From Leptasterias polaris (taxonomy: Eukaryota; Echinodermata; Asteroidea; Forcipulatida; Asteriidae): a DNA stretch of 64,000 nucleotides. The position numbers and the translations under genes are program-made. The DNA lies in assembly GCA_037783415.1 (NCBI GenBank), contig JAZGTN010000073.1:2666001-2730000 (forward strand). Direction: 5' to 3'. The notes under the pieces are model-generated. The model searched no databases and was not told the origin of the DNA. It saw only the letters and a program-made list of their open reading frames with translations. Shown piece by piece: positions 26,101 through 34,400 of the stretch. The first letter of the stretch is position 1. Each line of letters begins with the position of its first letter.

Positions 26101-27365
26101 TAAGTTTGAAATATCAGGATTGAACGTACTTATCATTTAAAGGTATTATAGACCATGTGACCTGTGACATCACATGTTTACAAAAGAGCCACAGAGCCTG
26201 GACTTCCTGCAGGCACATTTGTACGCAGCTCAATGGAAGAATACAATAAATCTTATGTTTTATGGAGATTGCACTGTCTGATTTTTCTCAACTTTTGATA
26301 TGAAGAAAGGGGAGACATCTCAAAAGCTTTTGTAACTCTTGAATTTATGTGAAAATTATGACACAAATTGTAAAATTTTCCCCTATGGCCTGTGTAGTAT
26401 CTTGCCTGTCAGGAAATGCATTAGAATGTACAAGGTCACTACTCTGTAAACAAAGGTAACATGGTATATACAGGAATGGAAGAGCTGACAAAATATTCCC
26501 AGACAATCTCCATGTTTTGTGTGACAAACCATATACATGAATTAACAAACAGGTTCTGTGAAAATTTGGGCTTAATCCGTTGTGTGAGTCAGGAGAAAAT
26601 AGTTTAAAAACATGCACAATTTCCAGCATTTAAACACATTGTTCTTGATTTTTGTTGTAACAACCAAAAGAAGCTTTTTTTTTTTTTTAGATTTCCAAGT
26701 TGATTTTCTTTGGTGTACTCCAAAGTTCTTTTCAATTGGTAATGATTGTTATGTTTTAAATTAAATGTTGACCTCCATTTTATGTTCCTAGGAACTGAGC
26801 GAGAAAGACCAGCAACTATGTGACACAACTGCTAAACTTATTAATCTAGAAAATGCTGTGGTAAGTTAATAATTGCATATTCCGTATCGAACTGCTTAAT
26901 GACACGCCTTTAGATTGATTATGTTTTCTCTATTTTAAAATCTGTTTGATTATCGGTGCTTGTGCTAGTTTCTGTGCCCTGTGTTTTTTTAAAAGATTTT
27001 CATAAAAAACAGTGTTCTTTTGCGTTTTAAAGTTTGTATCAATTATGTAACTTTTTAATTGCCTTCTGTGTATTGTAGCTTTTTACCTTCTGTAACCACT
27101 GTGCAATTCAGCTTGCAGGCTGCAATATGGTGTGAATAAACCAATAATAATAATAATGATAAATGAGGTAGGGTGGGGTTGTAGTGAATGTTGTTGTTGT
27201 TTTTGTTGTGTTTTTTTTTTTGGGGGGGGGAACATAGCCCAAAGCTTAATTTACTTGTTAAAGAATGTGTTGTAAAATATTAGAGCTGTTATGGTCATTT
27301 GAATTTTGTTGTGGGTAGTGTAATTGATTCATGCGCTTTTTCTTCTCGTGCAGGCAATAAGTTGA
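5117..27365 (+). CDS. FHAD1: FHAD1 orthologue, FHA domain plus long coiled coil, 27 exons
   Basis: Coding exons: 5117-5212, 6820-7026, 7243-7591, 7766-7884, 8007-8258, 8706-8978, 10801-10878, 10941-11021, 12570-12674, 13106-13213, 14748-14993, 15527-15725, 16826-17014, 17465-17592, 18332-18421, 19359-19596, 20056-20194, 20560-20826, 20956-21088, 21806-21944, 22400-22629, 23025-23297, 24312-24425, 25303-25389, 26028-26099, 26792-26860, 27354-27365. Reading frame is kept at all 26 joins, giving about 1,430 residues, close to mammalian FHAD1 (about 1,400). Residues 1-101 form the FHA domain: [31 protein letters not shown] and GDIIRFGY; the usual NG turn is HG here. Residues 102-260 are Pro/Ser/Thr-rich and disordered. 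The rest is charged heptad coiled coil rich in E, K, Q and L. Exons 9 and 23 use weaker donors (GTCATT, GTCGGT). The last exon adds only three codons before TGA, so the 3' end is the least certain part. The protein is poorly characterised; FHA domains bind phosphothreonine, and vertebrate expression is linked to testis and ciliated tissue. Confidence 0.93.
5449..5560 (+). repeat. ACTCGTACGCACACA minisatellite in FHAD1 intron 1
   Basis: About six imperfect copies of a roughly 19-bp unit, AACTCGTACGCACACA with variants such as AACTCGTGTGCCCACC. A few inverted copies (TACGAGTTGGT) sit at about 6149-6177 in the same intron. Confidence 0.75.
9795..10403. mobile_element. hAT-like non-autonomous element in FHAD1 intron 6
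   Basis: Inverted ends CAGGGTTCTGCCCA and TGGGCAGAACCC bound about 609 bp. A CAGGG start is typical of hAT-type ends. An inner block rich in CCGGCACTC and CCGACCAC recurs near the left end. No transposase is present. Confidence 0.6.
10590..10792. repeat. AT-rich TGCATATTCATT repeat next to FHAD1 exon 7
   Basis: About five loose copies of (T)GCATATTCATTxAxxTTT run up to the acceptor of exon 7 at 10800. They may supply the branch point and pyrimidine tract. Confidence 0.55.
11756..12024. mobile_element. Small MITE with nested inverted repeats
   Basis: Outer ends ACCAATGGGAAAG and CTTTCCCATTGGT are 13-bp inverted repeats. Inner 22-bp inverted repeats AGGTGGCAGCAGACTTACCA(GG) lie at 11799-11820 and 11881-11902. 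It is in FHAD1 intron 8. Confidence 0.65.
12190..12451 (-). mobile_element. MITE, AAGTATGCGTTTGGTAATCA family, inverted copy
   Basis: It ends GTGATTACCAAACGCATACA then CCTTTAA and contains GTTTCTCAGATTCAAACTTT. It matches the inverted copy at 24568-24959. The left border is not clear. Confidence 0.6.
14017..14300 (-). mobile_element. tRNA-derived SINE in FHAD1 intron 10
   Basis: Read on the minus strand, TGGCCGAGCGGT (A box, 14284-14295) and GGGTTCGATACCC (B box, 14226-14238) have the spacing of a class II tRNA head such as Leu or Ser. The shared tail GGCACTTGTG-like GACACTTGTGCCCCTGAGCA follows. Confidence 0.75.
14310..14636. mobile_element. MITE copy in FHAD1 intron 10
   Basis: It contains AACTTGGTAAGAAGCACTGC, GTTTCTCAGATTGTGTATTC and, near the end, CCAAATGTATACTTTGCCTT followed by TAA. 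These blocks match 30186-30553. Confidence 0.55.
15011..15214. mobile_element. MITE with CTGGGCCCAGTTTCATAGAG ends
   Basis: Inverted repeats of about 27 bp (CTGGGCCCAGTTTCATAGAG / CTCTATGAAATTGTGCCCAG) bound 204 bp in FHAD1 intron 11. Related ends appear near 28092 (ATTTCATAGAGCTGCTTAAA) and 52310. Confidence 0.75.
15236..15383. mobile_element. Second MITE, abutting the first
   Basis: GCAGGCCTGTGGCTGTACGT is inverted as TACAGCCACAGGCCTGC, with arms of about 39 bp over 148 bp. It lies only 21 bp from the MITE at 15011-15214. Confidence 0.75.
15867..16234. mobile_element. TTAA-flanked MITE, TTTAAAGGCACTGGACACG family
   Basis: Ends TTTAAAGGCACTGGACACG and the inverted GTGTCCAGTGCCTTTAAA bound 368 bp in FHAD1 intron 12. 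A second copy in opposite internal orientation lies at 35272-35659. Confidence 0.85.
16262..16440 (+). mobile_element. tRNA-derived SINE, second family
   Basis: AGTGGTCTAGTGGTAAGACA (A-box region) and CATGGGTTCGAATCCCACC (B-box arm) form a tRNA-like head, but the anticodon arm does not pair. The tail (AAGTACTGAGTACTTA, CATCGGTGTATGGGTAAAAA) recurs inverted at about 15785-15860 and 54815-54900. Confidence 0.7.
17672..17985 (+). repeat. About 41-bp tandem repeat in FHAD1 intron 14
   Basis: Seven to eight imperfect units of GTGTCCACAAGTGGCTTGTA then TCAAAATGCCCATA. Divergence rises toward the 3' end of the array. Confidence 0.8.
18497..18900 (+). repeat. About 75-85-bp tandem repeat in FHAD1 intron 15
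   Basis: Five or so units with the cores GAGTAGATTGGGAATTGGGA and AACTTGTCTTGCTGTTATCT. It starts about 75 bp after the donor of exon 15. Confidence 0.8.
19170..19336 (+). mobile_element. LINE-like 3' tail
   Basis: TTGTATTGTTTTACAATTTG, then ATGAATGGAAATAAAACAAA and a short (CAAA)n run. This resembles the 3' end of a non-LTR element. It stops just before FHAD1 exon 16. Confidence 0.4.
20380..20515 (-). mobile_element. SINE fragment in FHAD1 intron 17
   Basis: On the minus strand, GTGTGGGTTCGAATCCTGGT (B box) precedes CATAACACTTTTGTGCCC, as in the SINE at 14017-14300. Confidence 0.55.
22020..22266. mobile_element. MITE with TTCCAAGACGCTC ends
   Basis: TTAGTCTCTGTTCCAAGACGC is inverted as GCGTCTTGGAAGCAAGACTA. 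The arms continue weakly inward (GTAATCACGAATACATGTAG and its mirror). It is in FHAD1 intron 20. Confidence 0.65.
22715..22926. mobile_element. MITE with GTACGGAGCC ends
   Basis: About 50-bp imperfect inverted arms run from GTACGGAGCCCAGAAAGG and pair with CTTTACTGGCTCCATAC. Internal TTTCGTTCCCTCAAAATAT is repeated three times. It is in FHAD1 intron 21. Confidence 0.7.
23500..24260 (+). mobile_element. Probable LINE 3' remnant in FHAD1 intron 22
   Basis: A T-rich stretch without a long reading frame ends GCATATTTTGGCCGAATAAA and (TAA)n. Such an ending is typical of CR1/L2-like non-LTR elements. Near 23600 is a short B-box-like GGTTCAAATCCCG. Confidence 0.4.
24568..24959 (-). mobile_element. 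MITE, AAGTATGCGTTTGGTAATCA family
   Basis: Ends GTTAACGGCAAAGTATACC and GGTATGCGTTTGGTAATCA (inverted, then TTAA) bound 392 bp in FHAD1 intron 23. It is the best full-length copy of this family here. Confidence 0.7.
26150..26475. mobile_element. Repeat shared with 52976-53310, copy A
   Basis: GACCTGTGACATCACATGTT through GTAAACAAAGGTAACATGGT is closely similar over about 325 bp to the copy inside lactamase-like gene 3. Short related words occur near 44811-44900. It is in FHAD1 intron 25. Confidence 0.75.
27060..27165 (+). mobile_element. LINE-like 3' tail with (AAT)n
   Basis: GCAATTCAGCTTGCAGGCTG, then GTGTGAATAAACCAATAATA and an AAT run, in FHAD1 intron 26. Confidence 0.45.
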
Positions 27366-27772
27366 GCATCACATTGGACTGGACCATTTTGGAAGCAGAA
27401 ATGATCAAGCGCCACACTCCAAGTTTCGTACCTTCTAGTATTCTTTTATGCTGGATTTTCTACACAGTTTGTAAATATTTATCATTTTCTCTTTAGGAGA
27501 GAAAACACAGAAGTATTCGTTCCAAATTTATAAAAATTGTTGTTTATTTGTTGCGTCTGACTATTGGCCTCTAAATGTTTTAATATTTGGAATTTGGATT
27601 TTATCTCAAACAAAAATGTTAATATTTGGAATTTGGATTTTATCTCAAACAAAAATTGTGCGAGATGTGATGCACTAATGCATAGTAACATTTTTAGTGT
27701 TTGTAATTAGGAAAGAGTTTTATTTGACTGTAACAATAGTCATGTAATTATTTTGTAACTATGTAAAAATAG

Positions 27773-27778
27773 AATAAA
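27773..27778 (+). terminator. FHAD1 polyadenylation signal candidate
   Basis: AATAAA lies about 410 bp after the proposed FHAD1 stop codon. It is the first good signal downstream in an AT-rich presumed 3' UTR. That UTR also holds two direct copies of a roughly 41-bp unit (about 27575-27655). Confidence 0.4.
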
Positions 27779-28744
27779 ATTGATGAATAGTCAGAATTAT
27801 GATCTGCAAATTATTGTCTTTGTAAGTGTACAAAAAAAGAGAGTATTTTCGTGATGTAATTAAATGTGAAAGAGTTCAAATCAATTTTAATGTGATCTAG
27901 CACCCGGTTAAAATAATGATAAATGTAATTATTACCTGCAGTATATATTCACACTTCTTCCTGCTATGGGAAACTTTCCTAAAATTTAAACAAAAACCTA
28001 ATTGTTTCAATATTATTATTGTTAAATATCTACGCAAACACCTAAAAATTAAAATGACACCACATCGAGTGTTAGACAGCATTGTCACAATTTCATAGAG
28101 CTGCTTAAAATATTGCGTAACAAGTCTGCCAAGCAAAATTATGCAGGAATTTTGATAAAAACCGTCTAATAATACAAACCATTCAAAGGGAAATCAACTT
28201 TAGCCTATTCCTTTTTTTCCCGGGGAAACGTATGAATAAGACATCAACAATGTCTATAGGAAGTACTTAAAAGTAAAAAGCGAACAAAACGATCGTCGTA
28301 TAATATTACAGAGGCTGATTGTTAATTGTAATTGCAATGTTTTGTAAATAGGCCTAGATGTCTGAGAAATGAACGTTAATAACACTCTCAGAAAAAAAAA
28401 GACCCGAGAAAGACTGCTAGGGTCGAAACGTCAGGCCACTAACAAATTTTTGCATTTATACCACAGGTCCTTTTGGTTGGTAAGCAGTTTGCAACAGCTT
28501 ATTCTATTTTTCTCAAAAAAAGTATAAGTCAAATTTCCTCAAAATGTCAAATAATGGGTCTTACGGGCAAGTTGACATAAAAATTATGCTTTGACCGTGC
28601 CTGAATTGGCGGCTAGCGGCTGGATCGCTACGTCATTATGCGTTGAAGTCAAGGACGCTCTTAGTCTTAGCAACGGTCTCTAGTCGAAGCCGTAGCCGAA
28701 TCTGTAGCCGTAGTCACCAATTCGGATATTGCCGTTGCCTCAGT

Positions 28745-29271
28745 TTAAAGGCCTGTACACTATTGGTAAGATCGAAAAACACAAATGTTCACAGATTCAC
28801 ACATAACTTACATGATTTAAAGTAAGTAATGGTAGAAAGGGTTCCTTAAAATATTTCTGCCTAAAATGCTATCGTTTCTGAGAAATGAGTAAAACAATAG
28901 TTTTTATCACGCGTGATAATAAACTCGATGTTTGAAAAGCAGAAAACACATAAGGTCTCTTTTCACTATTTACTCGTGACCTCGATGACCAATACACCGA
29001 TCCATTAAGCCACGCCCATTTCTCATTGACCAATCACAACCGCGAAATCTGATCACCATTTGAGCCGTTTGGTGATCTTTGCACTATTAATGGTGATCGG
29101 GTTTCGCGGCTGTGATTGGTCAACTCGTAAGGAGGCGGGGCTTAATGGATCGATCTATTGAGCTCAAACTTTCACAGGTTTGTTTGTTCATGCATATGGT
29201 TGATCACACAAAACATGAACACTGTGCGCGACTATATTGTCAGCTCTACCAATCCTGTATAATACCTTTAA
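28745..29271. mobile_element. TTAA-flanked MITE with a nested palindrome
   Basis: Ends TTAAAGGCCTGTACACTATTG and the inverted TTAAAGGTATTATACAGGAT. Inside, 28998-29158 is a second inverted repeat (ATCCATTAAGCCACGCCC against GGCGGGGCTTAATGGAT, and CAATCACAACCGCGAAA against its mirror). It looks like one foldback element inserted into another. Confidence 0.7.
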
Positions 29272-29601
29272 GGATGACTTTGTGTCTGTATACTGCCATA
29301 ATTCATATCTAGACCCTTTTTTTGAGAGAGAGAAAGTATTCGCTTCGTTATTAGTGTTTTCGTATTTTGTCTCTTTCCTTTTGGATTTTAAGAAATATTG
29401 ATGAGTTTTGTGCAATTCTCATGTAAAGCAAGTGCCTTTAAAAAAATGTTTGTTGTATGCGGGCCCTTATAACAGTGCGACCACAGGGCTGACTGAAGCG
29501 CTGATTGAATCTAATTTGAAAACCAGTCTAGAGGGTAACTGAATTGTCTCTTCGGCTCGGGTTGTGCCTGTTCCACGACCCATCATCGGCAGAGTCAAAG
29601 T

Positions 29602-29649
29602 TAACCCATAGAGCAAGGACCACTATAGTGGTCCTTGCTCTATGGGTTA
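29602..29649. repeat. Perfect 48-bp palindrome
   Basis: TAACCCATAGAGCAAGGACCAC continues through TATAG-like TATAGT into its exact reverse complement, 24 bp per arm with no loop. A shorter relative with the same ATAGAGCAAGG arms is at 35803-35825. Confidence 0.9.
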
Positions 29650-30185
29650 GTGCACTACTTGCTCTATGGTTAACCGAAGTCTCTGTTTAAAAGGAAAACA
29701 AAAACCACCACAACAACTTAACAACAACAGTACCCTGTAAATGTTCGAAAGAACAAATGAGGTGATCGCACTGTATTATTTTGGTCTGGTTTGTTGAAGA
29801 TAATAAACTTAGTGTTGTAATGACGCCAAATTAAACTAATTTGTCTACGGCTGTTTCATTTGTGAATTTTTGAAAGATAAACTTGAAACACGGATATCCT
29901 TTCAAAATAGCCGTCGAGAGGTTTCACGTGTTTTTCGAGAACAAACAGTGAAACAAGAGTGTTATTATTCTTCCTCGCAGCTTTTTTGAAAAAAAAATCC
30001 CATTTGTGTTAAAAAAACAAAACCCGATGATTTTTTATGTGTTTGTTTTACACTCGGTTTTTTTTTTTTTTTATTCATTTCGCTTGGTATCTTGCTATCT
30101 TTTTGCAACCAAGAGAAGAATCCCCCGGGATTAAATTTCTTAAATAAAAATTAATTTAAATACTTTTTTGTATTACAGGATCCTT

Positions 30186-30553
30186 TATTAGGGTACTTTG
30201 GTAATCGCTCTTAAAATGAATGGCAATAAAAACTTACTTGGTTATAGGTACAGCAGCGTTCGATAGTATAAAGCATTTTGAGAATCATTTCAATTCGAAG
30301 TAATGTGGTCATGGAAAAAGATTTAAGATTTTACCCCAAAAATTTGAATCTGAGAAGCGTGACATGCCAGATAAATTTATCAGATTGTGTATTCCAAATA
30401 TGGATTATTTTACTGCGTGGCAGGACGTAAACGCTCCGGATTTTCAAAATGAAATGAAATGTTCGCGGGTTAGTTTTATTGTATATATGTACCCTTACAT
30501 AGGATTAAAGCAATCGAACGGTTCAAAAACTCAACGGTATACGTTCCCTTTAA
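30186..30553 (+). mobile_element. MITE, AAGTATGCGTTTGGTAATCA family, direct copy
   Basis: It starts GGGTACTTTGGTAATCGCTC and ends GGTATACGTTCCCTTTAA. Internal GGCAATAAAAACTTACTTGG and AAGTAATGTGGTCATGGAAA match the copy at 3918. Confidence 0.65.
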
Positions 30554-31439
30554 AGGTACACTGTCTATATAACTGCAAATAAAGAATGATATGCTCTTAT
30601 TTACACTTCCCAAATGAGGGAAATAACGAAAACAAACTGTTACTCTTAGTAATCATTAAATACGATTTTAATTAAAATTATCAAATGCAGCCTGTCTTGG
30701 TAAAACTATCAAAACCGAAACCTATAAGCTTATTTTGAAATGTCACTTCTTCCAATCAAAAGTAAAGAAATAACATGCGGTTATAATTTAAAAAATTTAG
30801 GAAAGTATTGCAAACACTAATGGCCCAGATGAATACCAAAGAAAATGGAAGATACCGCGATAATTGTATACAATCTCGGACAGATAGTGTAGCCGTAACT
30901 TTTGAAAAAGTTATTAAACAAAATATTAGCTGGTGGCTTGCGTACAATGGTGATCGATTGTAGGACTAGTAGTACAAAACAAAAGCCCACAAAGCTCTCT
31001 GAAAAAATCACAGCTCACAATCGTAGGGTTCCTTCGAAAACAATGCTATACAAATCCACAACATAAGTCAAGGTACCAGTCCATCATCCTATCGATGACG
31101 TCAACAAAGGGCGCGTTGGGTGGCTTCTATTCCCTTCTGCATAAAATGTTGTTACCGGGCTGGCCTCGAAGATTGTTGATAACTATAGTTTTTATATCAA
31201 ATATCTAATGATGTTTTATTTTACCACCGAATTTTGCGCTTGCGATAACCACTCTCCGCTTACCGAGCAAGCGCCGAATTTCTGCGCTAGCTGTGTAAAG
31301 CGTACAATGCTTATATAAAATTATAGTTTATACGCAACCAAGGACACATGCAAAAATTCCCTGCTAACCCGTGAAATACGCTTGACGTAAGCACGGAATT
31401 CCCCGCTTCTGTAAGCGCCGATTATTTGCTTACGGTATC

Positions 31440-34400
31440 TTACAGCCCCTCTAATTTTTTTAGGCACTCGTATGTAGCTTTCTGCAGGGTCAAATACCGC
31501 GGGTCGTTCCCTATTCCAAACGGAGAGTGATAACTTGAAACGTAACCGAAGCCGAGCTGACGTTGTGGATCAGCACGTCCTTGATTCCCACCGGACCCGG
31601 GATGTCCAAACTGTTCCACCCCCTGGAGGAAAAAATAATATGATGACGTCATCAGCTCGAACTTATTTTTATTTACTATTTTGCATTTCAACTCTTGTTT
31701 GTATTTCATTACCGTAAACTTACCGGTACGACATTCTTCGTTACTTCGTATCCGAGGTTGAAAGAAGTCTTTAGTCCAAGGGTCCTGTCAAAGGATGGCG
31801 CTTTCGACTCGCCTATAAATTTATTGATGACGTCTTCTGAGAGCAACCTTTGACCTTCCTTAGTCTGGCCCCCGTTTGCTAAAATGCCGTACAGCTTCGC
31901 AACGCCACGGGCAGTTCCCACACCTGTGGCTGATGGCTGCTCAAGAGCAAGTACCTCCGCCCGCCGGTTGTTTTCCATCTATATAAAAGGCATCAAATTA
32001 ATGTTGAATGATGAAAAACATGTACCAATGAAACAGACGATGGTGACATCAAAAACTTCACAAATTTGAGTTTTCCAAACCAAACGATTTATTTTGAGAA
32101 GCTAAAGATGGCGCCGTAGTTTTGTTGCATATGTCCCCGGAACAAGGAAGAGGGAACGGGCGTCCACATAAAAACAACAACGGAAATATTGCCCTTGAAA
32201 GCCCTTCTCTGAACGATGACCGTTTGTAATGATTTTCTGTTTACTGTTGTTGCAATGTTGTGAGTAAATTTACGCCTATTCATTGATTTTCATATGCCAG
32301 GTGAGGTAAGAAGATATAGGCTGATCTTATTTATTTGTTTCACTGTTAATATTTGTACAGTTACCTCTGCCAGTGGATATCTTTCCATTACTGTGAAGAT
32401 GTCCTTAGCCTTTCCGCTGAAGATTGATAGCACGATTTCTCTGTTCATTGGTTCGACGAGACCTTTGATAAGTGTCGACCATATACCCTTTATGTCACCA
32501 GTAAGCCGTCCCACTCGGTAGAACGATTCGAAAGGTGTTCCGATAAGGAAGTCGATACCTGTTGAGAATCAAGAAAAACCACCTCACTGTATTATTAGCT
32601 AGTGATACCCAAGGATAAAGACAGGCACTGGTCTTACAAGCCCAATTACATCGTGAACTAACACGGTCGGCCATTTATGGGAGTCAAATTTGGCCAGTTT
32701 ATGGGTCAGTCTGACCCGGAATCTGTGTCAAAATAACCCAGAAATGGGTCAGGTACCCTGACCCAGACTCCAAGTCTACTCTGACCCGGAAGTATTTAAT
32801 CTACTCTAACCCGGAAGTGTTTAGAGTGCAGCGTACGACTTCTATCGTAGAGAAAGGGACAACGTTATAGCTGTTGCTTTATATGCTGAATTACCGTACA
32901 AAATGTAAAACTTTCTTCTATATCAACTGTTCTTCTTGCCTGCCAGGGAGTGCCCTGGAGTTCTCAAGGTCATATCTGTTTACAACGTGATATTATGTAC
33001 AAGGGTTTATTTTTGTTCTTCAGATTTACATTACAGCGGAAGACCTCCCTTGCTAAAAGAACTTGGAATTGTAAGAAGAAATAAATTTCAATCTGTTGTC
33101 CTGGTTTTGTTACCCAACTGTTATTAGTTATCTATAGTTTTACATTCAGGGCCTTTTGTCCGCGTTTTATGTTTACTGCTCACATTGTAATTACTTTAAC
33201 TTACCGATCGTAAAGTGACATGAACGTTGTTTTTGTCCTTCTTTTAGAAGGTTTTGAAGTAAAAGTTCAAGGCAATGATAAACTCTCAGTGTTCTAAACT
33301 AACATATTACCGAATGGTTCAGCGATTTCTTCCTTGAAGAACTTCCCCAGTGTTCTGTGCTTGGGATCAGCTCGTCGTAGTAACTGACTAGCGTAGAGTC
33401 CGAACGTCAGGGCGTGGTAACCGTGGGCGGTGCCTGGTTCCCAAATTGGGGGACTCTCTGCTAACACCTGACTCAATGCTTCTTGGTCTCCAAGAATTTC
33501 CTCTGTGATGACTCTAGTGGTGTACGAAAGCCCACCCTATACATGATAGGAAAATTTTGGATTTAAACAGCCCAACCGTATGTCAGATTTATCAATTTTA
33601 AAGAAACATTCTCCACTCTGTCCAATCATCATCACCTATACACGTAAGGTTTTGAATGGTAACAGCACTCTGCCAACGTGCAATTTGACGTCTTATGGTG
33701 AATGCATACACAAGTGCACACAACGGTCTGTAATTGCTATGGGGGACCATACACAACCCGTGCAGTTAAATTGTTTCCAACAGTTGATCAGCACACTTGC
33801 AATTTGAAGGTTTTCCTAAAATGATTTGACTACATGAGTTGCCGTTTTTCCTCTTTTTGGTCCCACAGTGGCTCAACCCAAGATATTGTACCTCGTGATT
33901 AAGAAGCATGCGAACTGTGATGTTCTCTTTGCCTTCCTGGGCAAATTCCGGCCAATAAGATGCGACAGTTCTTTCGTAGTCAAGTTGTCCTCTGTCCACA
34001 AGGAGAGCCATGCATGTGGCAGCAACCCCTGAATAACACACACATAGAAAATCACTCGGGGAAAATTAGGCCCGTTTGATAAAATCAAGCTTGAAGAAAA
34101 GTAAAAAAATAACTCGGGCATAGTGCTTGACATGTAGTGGGGCAGATAGGAGAAATGATATGGGGAAATTGTGCTTTGGATTGTAGGCTTACAGGCATTG
34201 ACTCTGGTACACTGTCAGAATACCAGGTATGTCGTGAGAAATTTATTTGGCTGTAGGGCCATCGCAGCTTTGAAGTTTGAAAAATATAGCCTAGGTATAG
34301 ACCCCTTGCATATGACGTCAAAGTCTTAAAAAGCGCCCTCACTGAGGCCAAAAAGCGCCCTCACTGAGGCCAAAAAGCGCCCTCACTAAGGCCAAAGGAG

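Larger units (their letters stand above)
27790..31430. other. Spacer between FHAD1 and the lactamase-like array
   Basis: There is no gene I can support in these 3.6 kb. It holds a GTCGAAACGTCAGGCC word at 28413-28428, MITEs at 28745-29271 and 30186-30553, and a perfect palindrome at 29602-29649. From about 30700 to 31230 it shows sequence similar to the 3' flanks of the other array copies. TTTATT at 31215-31220 is a minus-strand AATAAA and could end copy 1 transcripts. Confidence 0.6.
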
